Translations under genes and position numbers: made by a program
Assembly: GCF_030269645.1 (NCBI RefSeq)
Contig: NZ_BSTR01000048.1
Location: forward strand, 18,403 to 60,868
Reading direction: 5' to 3'
Length of the DNA stretch: 42,466 bases
From: Actinokineospora sp. NBRC 105648
GTDB lineage: Bacteria > Actinomycetota > Actinomycetes > Mycobacteriales > Pseudonocardiaceae
The notes under the pieces: model-generated
The model's database searches: none
Told to the model about the DNA's origin: nothing
What the model saw: the letters and a program-made list of their open reading frames with translations, nothing else
In this document: positions 33,471 through 42,437 of the stretch, piece after piece
How positions within the stretch are numbered: position 1 is the stretch's first letter
How the letters are laid out: the number at the start of each line of letters is the position of its first letter

Positions 33471-34838
33471 ATGCCGCTGATGCCGGTGACCGATTCGATG
33501 TTCCTGCTCGGCGAGTCGCGTGAGCACCCGCTGCACGTGGGCGGCCTGCAGCTCTTCGAGCTGCCCGAGGGGGCGGACGGTGACTACGTCGGCGACCTGC
33601 ACCGCGCGCTGCTGACCGAGGTGGACATCCGCCCGCTGTTCCGCCGCAGGCCGCGCGGCCCGGTGAGCACGGTGGGCCAGTTGTTCTGGGCCGACGACGA
33701 CCTGCTCGACCTGGAGTACCACGTCCGGCTCTCCGCCCTGCCCACCCCCGGGCGGGTCCGCGAACTGCTCGAGCTGGTCTCCCGGCTGCACGGCTCGCTG
33801 CTCGACCGGCACCGGCCGCTGTGGGAGTCGCACCTGATCGAAGGCTTGCAGGGCAACAGGTTCGCCATCTACACCAAGGTGCACCACGCGCTGCTCGACG
33901 GCGTCTCCGCGCTGCGCGTGCTGCAGGCCTCGCTGTCCACCGACCCGGCCGAGCGCGGCATGCGCCCGCCGTGGTCGCCGCCGGTGCGCACCGACGCCGC
34001 CGCGGCGCCCCGGGCCCGCCGCGACACCGACCCGCTCGCCGCCTTCGCCGCGGGCGTGCGCGACGTGGTGGGCATCGGCCCCGCCGTGGCCAAGTACGCC
34101 AACCAGGTGTTCCGCGAGCAGTCGGCGACGCTGCCGTTCGAGGCGCCCAAGTCGGTGTTCAACGTCCCGATCACCGGCGCCCGCCGCTTCGCCGCCCAGG
34201 GCTGGCCGCTGGCCCGGATCCGCGCCGTGGGGGAGGCGGCGGGCGCGACGGTGAACGACGTGATGCTGGCCATGTGCGCGGGCGCGCTGCGCCAGTACCT
34301 GCTCGAACTCGGTGCCCTGCCGGACAAGCCGCTGGTCGCGGCGGTCCCGGTGTCGCTGCGGACCGACGACGGCGCGGGCGGGAACGCGGTCGGTCTGATC
34401 CTGAGCACCCTGGCCACCGACGTGCCCGACCCCGCCGACCGGCTCGCCCTGATCACCGAGTCGATGCGGCGGGGCAAGGAGTTCTACCGGGGGATGAGCC
34501 AGCTGCAGGTGACCGCGCTGAGCGCCATCCCGTTCGCCCCGCTCGCGGTGGCGCTGGTGCCGGGCGCGGTGAAGATCGCGCCGCCCGCGTTCAACCTGCT
34601 GATCAGCAACGTCCCCGGACCGACCGAGCCGCTCTACTGGAACGGCGCGCGGATGCTGGGGGTGTACCCGGTCTCGGTCCCCTACGAGGGCCAGGCCCTC
34701 AACATCACCGTGACCAGCTACAACGGTTCCCTGGAGTTCGGCCTCACCGGGTGCAGGCGCACCGTGCCGCACCTGCAGCGGCTGCTGGGCCACCTCGACG
34801 CGGAGCTGCTGGCCCTGGAGGAGCGGGTGCTCGGCTGA
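33471..34838 (+). CDS. Wax ester synthase/diacylglycerol acyltransferase (WS/DGAT)
   Basis: A 455-aa acyltransferase that esterifies diacylglycerol or a long-chain alcohol with acyl-CoA. The catalytic motif HHxxxDG is present as HHALLDG (138-144). PLWE (116-119), NVPGPTEPLYWNGA and VSLRTDD with GNAVGLILSTL are family features. Length is typical. It probably acts at the inner membrane surface in storage-lipid formation, consistent with the many acyl-CoA enzymes in this window. ATG with GGAGGA upstream. It stands alone, followed by a terminator. Confidence 0.92.
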   Translation: MPLMPVTDSMFLLGESREHPLHVGGLQLFELPEGADGDYVGDLHRALLTEVDIRPLFRRRPRGPVSTVGQLFWADDDLLDLEYHVRLSALPTPGRVRELLELVSRLHGSLLDRHRPLWESHLIEGLQGNRFAIYTKVHHALLDGVSALRVLQASLSTDPAERGMRPPWSPPVRTDAAAAPRARRDTDPLAAFAAGVRDVVGIGPAVAKYANQVFREQSATLPFEAPKSVFNVPITGARRFAAQGWPLARIRAVGEAAGATVNDVMLAMCAGALRQYLLELGALPDKPLVAAVPVSLRTDDGAGGNAVGLILSTLATDVPDPADRLALITESMRRGKEFYRGMSQLQVTALSAIPFAPLAVALVPGAVKIAPPAFNLLISNVPGPTEPLYWNGARMLGVYPVSVPYEGQALNITVTSYNGSLEFGLTGCRRTVPHLQRLLGHLDAELLALEERVLG

Positions 34839-34851
34839 CCGGCACCCGCTC
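34821..34851. terminator. Terminator overlapping the WS/DGAT stop codon
   Basis: Perfect 10-bp stem GAGCGGGTGC/GCACCCGCTC with an 11-nt loop containing the end of the gene. It also serves the convergent DUF5302 gene. Confidence 0.6.
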
Positions 34852-34865
34852 CCCGAGCGCGGTGA

Positions 34866-35060
34866 TCAGCCGCTCTTGCGGCGGAACTGCCGCTTGCCAC
34901 CGACCTTGCCGTGCGAGTCGTGGACCTTGGACCCGCCGCTGGCGTGCCCCTCCCCGGACTTGGCCTGCGCCTGCTTGCGCGCCAACGCCTCGCGGAACTT
35001 GGTCTTGAGATCCTCCGGCTCCGCGGCGACCTCAGTCTCGGGCTGTTCTGGCTCGGACAC
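34866..35060 (-). CDS. DUF5302 family protein
   Basis: A 64-aa hydrophilic protein: LKTKFREALARKQAQAKSG, then SKVHDSHGKVGGKRQFRRKSG at the C-terminus, the hallmark ending of DUF5302. The acidic N-terminus and basic C-terminus suggest a disordered nucleic-acid- or ribosome-associated protein, but the function is unknown. ATG 35060 with GGAGG upstream. Confidence 0.85.
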   Translation of the reverse strand: MSEPEQPETEVAAEPEDLKTKFREALARKQAQAKSGEGHASGGSKVHDSHGKVGGKRQFRRKSG

Positions 35061-35135
35061 GGGAGGACCTCCACGAGAAGCAAACGAGTGGTCCGGTCAG
35101 CCTCGCACGTCGGACACCCATCGGTCGAATCGTTT

Positions 35136-35555
35136 TCAGCCGCGCTCGGCCCGGTCCTTGAGCCCCTCGGCCTCCAGCGCCAGGTACCGGTCGGTCAGGC
35201 CGCCGATGACCTTGCCGACCAGGACGCCCAGCGGGCCGGACAGGTCCACCCACAGCTCGGCCCGCGCGCCGTCGCCGTCGGGCGCCACCCGGTGGTGCGC
35301 CACGGATCGGGCGCTGCGGCCACCGGAGGTCCAGGTCCAGTGCTGCCCCTCGACGAGTTCGGTGACCGTCCACACCGCGGTGGGCAGCCGGGGCTGGCGG
35401 ATCCGCACCCGGTGCCCCACCCGCAGCGGCCCGTGGTCGAGCCGGGTGACCTCGGTGACCGAGGCCGTCCACTCCGGCCAGCGCTCGACGTCGCGGTAGA
35501 CCGCCCAGACCCGCGCGGGCGGCGCGGCGATGGCGATCTCGTGCTGGAACCGCAT
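35136..35555 (-). CDS. SRPBCC (polyketide cyclase/START-like) family protein
   Basis: A 139-aa protein with the typical helix-grip start FQHEIAIAAPPARVWAVYRD, then VERWPEWTASVTEVTRLDHG, a beta-rich middle and a long C-terminal helix. Members bind a hydrophobic ligand in a cavity; the ligand is unknown. The ATG at 35555 is the natural family start; an upstream open frame overlapping the divergent gene is ignored. It is divergent from the gene at 35626. Confidence 0.85.
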   Translation of the reverse strand: MRFQHEIAIAAPPARVWAVYRDVERWPEWTASVTEVTRLDHGPLRVGHRVRIRQPRLPTAVWTVTELVEGQHWTWTSGGRSARSVAHHRVAPDGDGARAELWVDLSGPLGVLVGKVIGGLTDRYLALEAEGLKDRAERG

Positions 35556-35625
35556 CGGCGCAGGGTAGCGCCGATGATCGTCGGCGGGTAGGTCCCCACT
35601 ACCCTTCCGTGCGGAGGATTTCACG

Positions 35626-36135
35626 GTGAACCTGCTGGACCACATCGCCGCGGCCGCTGCCCTGACCGGCCGCGCGGACCACGATCCGGGTGCGCTGGCC
35701 GCCGACGAGCACCTGCGCTTCGAGTGGTACCGGGGCGCCGACCCGCTCGACGAGCGGGCGTTCCTCGACCTGGTCCTGCGCGACCCCGACCAGCCGATGG
35801 CGGTCGCCGCCGCGGTCGCCCGGATCGACGACCGGGCCAAGGCGGCGGGCGACTTCCACGGCTGGGCCGCGCGCGTCGCGCCCGCGGTCGAGCGGGCCGA
35901 GTTCGTCCGCGCCCGGCTCTCCGAGTGGTGCCTGCTGCACGACGCGCTGGCGGGCAGGCCGGTGCCGGTGAGCGCGGTGCTGGCCGCCTCCGACTGGGCG
36001 CAGCGCAGGCTGGCCGCCGCGGTGGACGGGGAACTCCTCGCGCTGCTGGCCGTGCACGGGCGCACCCGCCGGGTGCGGGCGTTGACCAGGATCCCCCGCC
36101 CGGTCCGCTCAAGGCCACTTCCGTGTGATGACTGA
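35626..36135 (+). CDS. Hypothetical protein (169 aa)
   Basis: Starts with GTG eight bases after GCGGAGGA. The product is almost wholly alpha-helical and Ala/Arg-rich (FEWYRGADPLDERAFLDLVL, ASDWAQRRLAAAVDGELLAL), with no membrane segment and no recognisable motif. The final residues (TRIPRPVRSRPLPCDD) look disordered. It is the only good frame here. Divergent from the SRPBCC gene. Confidence 0.6.
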   Translation: MNLLDHIAAAAALTGRADHDPGALAADEHLRFEWYRGADPLDERAFLDLVLRDPDQPMAVAAAVARIDDRAKAAGDFHGWAARVAPAVERAEFVRARLSEWCLLHDALAGRPVPVSAVLAASDWAQRRLAAAVDGELLALLAVHGRTRRVRALTRIPRPVRSRPLPCDD

Positions 36136-36194
36136 GGACTGGACTGGACCGCCGCCGCGCGGTCTACTCGGGCGCGTACCCGAGAGGAGCACCG

Positions 36195-36668
36195 ATGTCG
36201 TACCTGGGGACCACCGGTGAGCGCAGCGCGCGCTTGCGTCCGGTGGACGAGATCACCGTCTTGGACCGGCCGACCGTCTCGGCCCACTTCGTCGCGCCCG
36301 GTTCGCTGACCAACGGCCAGTTCGGCCTGTTCCGGTGGGACATGGCGCCGCAGGCGGGTGGCCCGGCGCCGCACTTCCACAAGACCTTCTCCGAGTCCTT
36401 CTACGTGCTCGAGGGCACGGTGCGCCTCTTCGACGGGGAGCGCTGGGTGTCCGCGACGCCGGGGGACTTCCTCTACGTCCCCGAGGGCGGGGTGCACGCG
36501 TTCGGCAACGAGTCCGACGAGCCCGCGTCCATGCTGATGGTCTTCGCCCCCGGCCCGGCCCGCGAGGAGTACTTCCTCGAGCTGGCCGAGTTGGCCGAGT
36601 CCGGTCGCGAGCTGACCCCGCAGGAGTGGACCGCGTTCTACGCCAAGCACGACCAGTACATGGTCTGA
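36195..36668 (+). CDS. Cupin-domain protein
   Basis: A 157-aa single-domain cupin. Motif 1 is GPAPHFHKTFSESFYVLEG, with metal ligands His60, His62 and Glu67. Motif 2 is PGDFLYVPEGGVHAF with the fourth ligand His. It may be a small dioxygenase, isomerase or binding protein; the substrate cannot be told. The C-terminal helix (EYFLELAELAESGRELTPQE) is common in quercetinase-like cupins. ATG with GAGAGGAG upstream. Confidence 0.88.
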   Translation: MSYLGTTGERSARLRPVDEITVLDRPTVSAHFVAPGSLTNGQFGLFRWDMAPQAGGPAPHFHKTFSESFYVLEGTVRLFDGERWVSATPGDFLYVPEGGVHAFGNESDEPASMLMVFAPGPAREEYFLELAELAESGRELTPQEWTAFYAKHDQYMV

Positions 36669-36708
36669 GGTCCGTTACGCCCGTGCGCGGCGCCGCGATG
36701 TGTGGCAC

Positions 36709-37032
36709 ATGGTGCGAAGATCGTTGCTGCGCACGGGCCTGGCCGCCGCCCTCGCCGCCGTTGTCGCCGCGGCCCTGGCCTCGTGCGAGACCCCGGCGGA
36801 CGACGCGGGGAAGTGCTCGGAGAACCGCTGTGAGCTGACCGTGTCCGGGGCGTCGACGCTGGAGGTGCTCGACGCGCGGCTCAAGGCCCGGGTGGGCAAC
36901 GGGCAGGTGCGGCTCACCGGCGGCGGCGTGGACGTGACGCTCAACCCGGGGGAGGCCGCCGTGGTCGACGGGGTGCGGGTCGAGCTGCGCGCGGTGCAGG
37001 ACGGCAACGCCAGGCTGGTCGTGTCCGACTAG
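36709..37032 (+). CDS. Putative lipoprotein (107 aa)
   Basis: Begins MVRRSLLRTGLAAALAAVVA and reaches a lipobox ALASC at about residue 26. The remaining part is small and beta-rich with one Cys pair (KCSENRCEL) and a repeating strand pattern (LEVLDARLKARVGNGQVRLT). It would be anchored outside the membrane. A GTG three codons upstream (36700) is an alternative. No clear ribosome-binding site. Function unknown. Confidence 0.7.
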   Translation: MVRRSLLRTGLAAALAAVVAAALASCETPADDAGKCSENRCELTVSGASTLEVLDARLKARVGNGQVRLTGGGVDVTLNPGEAAVVDGVRVELRAVQDGNARLVVSD

Positions 37033-37141
37033 CGTTTCGATCTTTTCGGGACCGGGTAACCACTGGGTGGAGCCCGAAGACCCCGGTCGCGGCCCGTCGT
37101 GCCCCTCCCCCCTGGTGCGGCGCGGAACGGCCGGTCGGTAG

Positions 37142-37167
37142 GCCCCGGCACTCCCCCTCGCCGGGGC
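37142..37167. terminator. Hairpin between convergent genes
   Basis: Perfect 8-bp stem GCCCCGGC/GCCGGGGC with a 10-nt loop, between the lipoprotein gene and the leftward XRE-TPR gene; may serve both. Confidence 0.55.
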
Positions 37168-37215
37168 TTACCGCTCCACTTCGGGGGAGCGCTCCCGGAA
37201 CAACGCGCGCTGGAC

Positions 37216-38469
37216 TCAGGCGGAGCGCAGCGACTCCAGCCGCTTCCACGCGTAGACCGCGAGCGGCAGCACGCCTTCCTCTTCCGCGTCCGCCGCCAGG
37301 ATCCTCAGCTGTTCCACGGCGACCGCCACCTCGCCCACCGCTTCGGCCGCCAGCGCCAGGGTCTTGCGGGTGCGCAGCAGCTCGTAACCGGTGACCTCAC
37401 CGCGTTCCAGCACGGCCGCGCAGATCCGCACGGCGGCGGCCGGGTTGCCCACGGCCAGTTCGTAGCGCGCCGCCAGGCTGTCGCGGTGCGGGGACAGGCC
37501 CAGCAGCCGCGCCACGCCGCGGGCCTCGGCGATCAGCTCCCGGGCCGCGGCCAGGTCGCCGCCGCAGTCGACATGGATCGCGGCGGCGTCGGCGCAGAAG
37601 CGCAGTAGGTCCCGCACCGGCATGGTGTCGGTCAGCGCGTCGTGGGCGAGTTCGAGGTGCGCCAACGCCTCGGCGCGCTTGTCCGCGCGGCCGAAGGCCA
37701 CCGCGGCCGTCCAGTGCGCGCGGCCGGTGGTGGCGGGCTGGTCGACCGCGGCCGCCGCGGCCAGCAGCGGGGTGATCAGCTCAAGCGCGGCGACTGTCTC
37801 GTCGAGCTCGCACAGCACCCGGATGTGCGTGGTGTGCAGCCGGACCTCCTCGGCGGTGCCCGCCAGTGGACTGCCCGCCAGGGCTTGCACCGCCTCGTCC
37901 AGCAGCGTGCGTGCTCGGCACAGCTCGCCCACCGCGTGGCAGGCCGTGGCCAGGTCGATGGTGGCGGTCAGCAGCACCGCGGGCAGGGCGGCCTCCTCGG
38001 CGGCCTTGACGACGTCGTCGAGCACAGCCAGCCGCTGGCGGGGTTCGCCCGCGAGACCGAGCACCCGCTGCAGGGCCATCCCGGTCTCGATCACCGCGGT
38101 GGGCTCGGTGGCGCTGTCGTGGGCGTCCCGGGCGTGCGCCAGCGCGTCGGCCAGGTCACCGGCGGCGAGCGCGGACTGGACCAGCAGCCGGGACACCACC
38201 AGCCCGGCGTCGACCGGTGTGGTCGGGAAGGCGTCGTCGGGCCAGCTCTCGCCCGCTAGCTCGCGCGGGCGCACCTGCAGCACGCGGGCGAGCTGGTGCA
38301 CGACCTCCAGCGTCGGCACCCGGCTGCCCGCCTCCAGCAGCGAGACATAGCTGGCGCTGATGGCCCCGTCGGCGACCAGGTCGCGCTGGGAGAGCCCGCG
38401 GCGCACCCGCAGCCCCCGCAGGCGCACGCCGAACTCGGGCTGGCTGACCTTTCCGGACCGTTGGGACAC
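37216..38469 (-). CDS. XRE-family regulator with TPR-like C-terminus
   Basis: A 417-aa protein. The N-terminal HTH covers about residues 14-68 (FGVRLRGLRVRRGLSQRDLV, ISASYVSLLEAGSRVPTLEV). About 300 residues of helical TPR-type repeats follow (LADALAHARDAHDSATEPTA, CRARTLLDEAVQALAGSPLA). It resembles peptide- or partner-responsive actinobacterial regulators and differs from the XRE-TPR protein at 14733 in sequence. GTG 38469 with GGAG seven bases upstream; the longer upstream frame has no protein character. It shares a 268-bp promoter region with the divergent LysR gene. Confidence 0.85.
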   Translation of the reverse strand: MSQRSGKVSQPEFGVRLRGLRVRRGLSQRDLVADGAISASYVSLLEAGSRVPTLEVVHQLARVLQVRPRELAGESWPDDAFPTTPVDAGLVVSRLLVQSALAAGDLADALAHARDAHDSATEPTAVIETGMALQRVLGLAGEPRQRLAVLDDVVKAAEEAALPAVLLTATIDLATACHAVGELCRARTLLDEAVQALAGSPLAGTAEEVRLHTTHIRVLCELDETVAALELITPLLAAAAAVDQPATTGRAHWTAAVAFGRADKRAEALAHLELAHDALTDTMPVRDLLRFCADAAAIHVDCGGDLAAARELIAEARGVARLLGLSPHRDSLAARYELAVGNPAAAVRICAAVLERGEVTGYELLRTRKTLALAAEAVGEVAVAVEQLRILAADAEEEGVLPLAVYAWKRLESLRSA

Positions 38470-38737
38470 CTGTCGACTCCGATGCTGACTCAAGGCCTTC
38501 CGGGTACCCGCACGGGCCGAGGGGCCAGGGCCGAGGCCCGGTGGATGATCACCACGGGCCCTCGACGTTAACGCAATCCGCCGAGGCCGAGCCGCTGTTC
38601 CACACTCTGGGGCGGCCTTGACCGACCGCCGCCCTGATGGGCGCGCCGACCGGCGGACCGGCCGCGGGCGGCGGCGCGGTGCGGCAACCGGCAGCGCGGC
38701 CGTTCCCCGTGTCGGCCGCATAGCCCGTGGCCATAAC

Positions 38738-39730
38738 ATGTCGACCATGGAACTCGAGTTCCGACACCTGCGGATCGTGATCGCGGTGGCCGACGAGGGC
38801 AGTATCACCAAGGCCGCCGCGTCCCTAGGACTGTCACAGCCATCGTTGACATCTCAACTTCAGCGGATCGAGCGGGCCATGGGCGCGCCGCTGTTCGAAC
38901 GCGCGCGGACGGGGGTGGTGCCGACCTCGTTCGGCCGGACGGTGCTGGCCAAGGCGCGGTCGGTGGTCAACGAGATGGCCGACCTGCGCGGGGAGGCGCA
39001 GATCGCGGTCTCCCCGGACAGCCCGGTCGAGGTGCGGCTGGGCGGGCGGCCGAGCGCGCTGCTCCCGCTGGTGGTGCCGCGGCTGGTGGAGCTGTGGATC
39101 GAGGTCCACGGCCCGGGGGTGCCCACGCCGAGCGTGCAGGTGCACTCCGACCCGTCGGCGGCCGCCCTGCAGGGCCGGGTGCGCGCGGGGCGCTTGGACG
39201 CCGCGGTGCTCTGCGAGGTGATCGGCTACGAGGTCGGCCCGGCCGAGGGGGTGCACCGCGACGTCGTGGTCGAGCAGGAGCCGGACTTCGTCGCGCTCTC
39301 CGAGCGGCACCCGTTGGCCGCGCAGGACGTCATCGACCTGGCCGACCTGGCCCAGGAGAACTGGATGATCGACCCGCAGGAGGACAACGGCGGTATCGGT
39401 CCGCTGCGCGCCGCGTGCCGGGCGGCCGGGTTCGAGCCGCGGGTCACCCACGAGATCAGCGACGCCAACTCCGCGCGCGAGTTCGTCAACAGCGGCCAGT
39501 GCGTGAGCCTGGCCCAACCGACCTCCCGGGAGGGCCGCGGCCTGATCGTGCGCCCGCTGCGCGGCGACCCGATCCGCACCCGGCTGGAACTGGCCTGGCG
39601 CGACCCGTGCCCGATCGACCCGATGCTGCTGCGCCGCGCGATCATCGAGAGCTACGAGCGCCTGGTCGACCGCAACCCCCACTACCCGCGGTGGTGGGCG
39701 GAGCACGGACCGGGGCCGCTTAACAGTTAA
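38738..39730 (+). CDS. LysR-family transcriptional regulator
   Basis: A 330-aa LTTR. The winged HTH is at about residues 5-65 (LEFRHLRIVIAVADEGSITK, AAASLGLSQPSLTSQLQRIE). The periplasmic-binding-like effector domain starts near residue 95 (VEVRLGGRPSALLPLVVPRL) and includes LDAAVLCEVIGYEV and EPDFVALSERHPLA. Target and ligand unknown; by orientation it may act on the divergent XRE-TPR gene or itself. ATG 38738, with a second ATG at 38747 as an alternative. Confidence 0.9.
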   Translation: MSTMELEFRHLRIVIAVADEGSITKAAASLGLSQPSLTSQLQRIERAMGAPLFERARTGVVPTSFGRTVLAKARSVVNEMADLRGEAQIAVSPDSPVEVRLGGRPSALLPLVVPRLVELWIEVHGPGVPTPSVQVHSDPSAAALQGRVRAGRLDAAVLCEVIGYEVGPAEGVHRDVVVEQEPDFVALSERHPLAAQDVIDLADLAQENWMIDPQEDNGGIGPLRAACRAAGFEPRVTHEISDANSAREFVNSGQCVSLAQPTSREGRGLIVRPLRGDPIRTRLELAWRDPCPIDPMLLRRAIIESYERLVDRNPHYPRWWAEHGPGPLNS

Positions 39731-39796
39731 CTCCTTAGCCGTGCGGGTGGTGTCACGGGTTATCGTCGGTTTCCTGTGACCGCCCAGGAGCCCCGA

Positions 39797-40735
39797 ATGA
39801 CCGTCCAATCCCGTGAGACCGGTGCCGAACTGGCCCGACTGCTCGACACCGGGCCGTTCGCTCCCGCGCTGCGGGCGGCGATCCGGGCGCGCGGCCTCGG
39901 CCTGGAACGACTGCGGCAACGCCTGCGCGCCCGCGGTGTCTCGTTGAGCCTGGCCACGTTGAGCTACTGGCAGACCGGCCGCAGCAGGCCGGAGCGGCGC
40001 GAGTCGCTGGCCGCGCTGGCGCACCTGGAGGCGGTGCTCGAGCTGCCCGAGGGCGCGTTGACCACGCTGCTCGGTCCGCCCCGCCCGCGCGGGCGCTGGC
40101 TCGGCCAACCGGACAACAGCCCGCGGATCGGCGCCTTCTGGGACGACCCGCGGATCATCGAGGAGGCCGCCCAGGGGGTGGACACCACCTGGGACGCCCG
40201 GCTCACCCGGATCAGCCAGCACGACCGCGTGCTGGTCGGCCGCGACGGTGGCGAGCTGTCCTACACCTCGCGGCAGGTGCTGCGCGCCGAGGCCGACGGG
40301 CCGGACCGCTGGGTGGCGATCATGCACCTGGACGAGCAGGACCGGCAGCCGCCGACCGTGCTCCCGGTGCGGCACTGCCGGCTGGGCCGGGTGGTGGACC
40401 GCCCGCACGAGGGCCTGGTGGTGGCCGAGCTGCTCTTCGACCGCCCGCTGCGCAAGGGCGACACGGTGATCACCGAGCACGAGCTGGTCAACAGCTGGCC
40501 GCCGCCGGTGGACGGCAACTACGAGCGCAAGTTCCGGCTGCCGGTGCGCGAGTTCGTGCTGGAGGTCTGCTTCGACCCGGCCTTCCCGCCCTCGACGTGC
40601 GTGCGGTTCACCCGCGACGAGCACGGCGTCGAGGAGTCCGAGGAGGTCGAGCTGGGCCTGGACTCCTCGGTGCACGGGGTCGCGCTGAACTTCGGTCCGG
40701 GCTGCTACGGGTTCCGCTGGGATTGGGAGAGTTAA
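39797..40735 (+). CDS. XRE-like helix-turn-helix protein with unknown C-terminal domain
   Basis: A 312-aa protein. Residues 20-90 form a lambda-repressor-like HTH (IRARGLGLERLRQRLRARGV, SLATLSYWQTGRSRPERRES). The remaining 220 residues are rich in strands and aromatic residues (LSYTSRQVLRAEADGPDRWV, YERKFRLPVREFVLEVCFDP, NFGPGCYGFRWDW) and are not recognised. ATG 39797 has AGGAG six bases upstream and is preferred over GTG 39776. It ends 6 bp before the glutaminase gene, so the two are probably co-transcribed and this may be its regulator. Confidence 0.75.
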   Translation: MTVQSRETGAELARLLDTGPFAPALRAAIRARGLGLERLRQRLRARGVSLSLATLSYWQTGRSRPERRESLAALAHLEAVLELPEGALTTLLGPPRPRGRWLGQPDNSPRIGAFWDDPRIIEEAAQGVDTTWDARLTRISQHDRVLVGRDGGELSYTSRQVLRAEADGPDRWVAIMHLDEQDRQPPTVLPVRHCRLGRVVDRPHEGLVVAELLFDRPLRKGDTVITEHELVNSWPPPVDGNYERKFRLPVREFVLEVCFDPAFPPSTCVRFTRDEHGVEESEEVELGLDSSVHGVALNFGPGCYGFRWDWES

Positions 40736-40741
40736 CCCTTA

Positions 40742-41686
40742 ATGCTGTCCGGTCTGGTGGAGCCGGCCCATCCTGGCGCCGTGCGCGAGGTCCTCGAAGA
40801 CGTCCACGAGTTGGTCCGGTCCCTGGTCGGCCAGGGGCGGGTGGCCGACTACATCCCGGCCCTGGCCGAGGTCGAGCCGCGGCGGTTCGGGCTGGCGGTC
40901 GCCACCCTCGACGGCGAGGTCACCGGCGTCGGCGACTACCGGGTGCCGTTCTCGGTGCAGAGCCTGGCGAAGGTGTTCGCCCTGGCGGCGGTGCTCGGCG
41001 CCGACGGCGACCAGATCTGGGGCCGGGTCGGGCGGGAGCCCTCCACGCACCCGTTCAACTCCCTGGTACAGCTGGAGATCGACCGCGGCGTCCCGCGCAA
41101 CCCGTTCCTCAACGCGGGCGCCCTGGTCACCACCGACCGCCTGCTGACCCTCACCGGCGACGCCGCGGGCGCGCTGCGCGGGTTCCTGCGGGCGGAGTCG
41201 GGCAACCCGGCGCTGGACTCGGACCCGCGGGTGGCCGACTCCGAGCTGGCGCACGGCCACCGCAACGCCTCCCTGGCGCACCTGATCGCCAGCTACGGCA
41301 ACCTGGAGAACCCGGTCCCGGAGGTCCTCGACCACTACGTGCGCGGCTGCGCCCTGTCGGCCTCGTGCGCCGACCTCGCCCTCGCGGGCCTGTTCCTGGC
41401 CCGGGGCGGCGTCGGGGCGGACGGCACCCCGGTCCTCTCCCGGGAGGCGACCAAGCGGCTTAACGCAACAATGCTTGTTTGTGGGATGTATGACGGTGCG
41501 GGCGAGTTCGCCTACCGGGTCGGCCTCCCGGCCAAGAGCGGGGTCGGCGGCGGCATCATCGCGGTCGTGCCCAACCGCTGCGTGCTGTGCGTGTGGAGCC
41601 CGGCACTGGACGTGTGCGGCAACTCGGTGGCGGGCGTGGCAGCCTTGGAGCATCTCACGGCCCGCACCGGCTGGTCGGTGTTTTAA
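40742..41686 (+). CDS. glsA: Glutaminase
   Basis: A 314-aa glutaminase of the serine-dependent beta-lactamase-like fold, converting L-glutamine to glutamate and ammonia. The active-site Ser-x-x-Lys is SVQSLAK (Ser74, Lys77). GREPSTHPFNSLVQLE, RGVPRNPFLNAGALV, YGNLENPV and PAKSGVGGGIIAVVPNR are family hallmarks. Length is normal. ATG 40742, 6 bp after the XRE-like gene. Codons around 41460-41500 (CTTAACGCAACAATGCTTGT) are unusually AT-rich for this genome, while the protein stays conserved. Confidence 0.93.
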   Translation: MLSGLVEPAHPGAVREVLEDVHELVRSLVGQGRVADYIPALAEVEPRRFGLAVATLDGEVTGVGDYRVPFSVQSLAKVFALAAVLGADGDQIWGRVGREPSTHPFNSLVQLEIDRGVPRNPFLNAGALVTTDRLLTLTGDAAGALRGFLRAESGNPALDSDPRVADSELAHGHRNASLAHLIASYGNLENPVPEVLDHYVRGCALSASCADLALAGLFLARGGVGADGTPVLSREATKRLNATMLVCGMYDGAGEFAYRVGLPAKSGVGGGIIAVVPNRCVLCVWSPALDVCGNSVAGVAALEHLTARTGWSVF

Positions 41687-42228
41687 GCCAAACGAGTGTA
41701 CTCCGAGATCGGTGAGCAGTGAGTTAACGTAATAAACACCCGCTAAGTGATGGACGTCGTTGCAGTCGACGCCCAAAACCGGGGACGATGGCCTCCGGAA
41801 CGATGAACCGCGCCGTGCAGGGTCGGCGGCGGATCATCGTCCGCTCTCATCGCCATTGCGGCAGCCGCGGCCGGGACACCGCGCTCCGCGCCCTCGCGCG
41901 ATGGGGGCGGCGGGCCCCGGAGGTCGGGTGGAGCCGACACCGGGGCCTGTCACGCATAACGGCCCGGCCCGTCACCCGCAGCGCCACCACCGCGCCCGAC
42001 GGCCACCGACGGCACCGACGCTCCCGGCCCCAGCCCCGACCGGCCAGCCAAGATCAAGCACGCTGAACTCAGCAACGCGACCCCGGCCACTCACACACCG
42101 CCGAGAGGCGCGGGAGATCTGGGCCGGGCTTGCCGGCGTTCGTGTGGGTGCGGGCTCAGCCTCGGGCCGGGACTCGCTTGGGGCCGGCGAGGTCGTTCCC
42201 GCTGCGGTGTGGGGTGGCATGACCGCCC
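41687..42228. other. Non-coding stretch downstream of glutaminase
   Basis: No convincing gene on either strand. The first 80 bp are relatively AT-rich (GAGTTAACGTAATAAAC) and may hold a promoter or terminator. The remainder is low-complexity Pro/Arg-coding GC-rich sequence with no ribosome-binding site. Confidence 0.5.
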
Positions 42229-42437
42229 ACCCACCCACCCACCCAACCGCAGCAGGCAGGCTATGCAGGGCCCGCCACGGATACTCGATCTAGTGGCTGC
42301 CCGCCACCCACTCACCCAACCGCCCACCCACAGCGGTGAGGCCACCCCCGCTGGTACGCAAGTCCCGCTACGAATGCTCGATCTAATGGCTGCCCCACCC
42401 CCCCCCCCCCCCCCCACCCCACCCCCCCGGTGAGGGC
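42229..42437. repeat. C-rich tandem repeats at window end
   Basis: CCCA runs begin at about 42229. Two copies of a 31-bp element (42271-42301 and 42364-42394, period 93 bp) differ at four positions and share CTCGATCTA and TGGCTGCC. A homopolymeric C tract of about 16 follows near 42398. The end is probably a collapsed repeat array at an assembly boundary. Confidence 0.75.

Noticed and set aside
41760..42293. Long Pro/Arg-rich frame after the glutaminase
   Set aside because: Low-complexity composition, no ribosome-binding site, no domain, and it runs into the C-rich repeats; a random open frame in GC-rich DNA.
42271..42394. CRISPR repeats in the 31-bp elements
   Set aside because: Only two copies with four differences, a C-rich tandem period and no cas genes.
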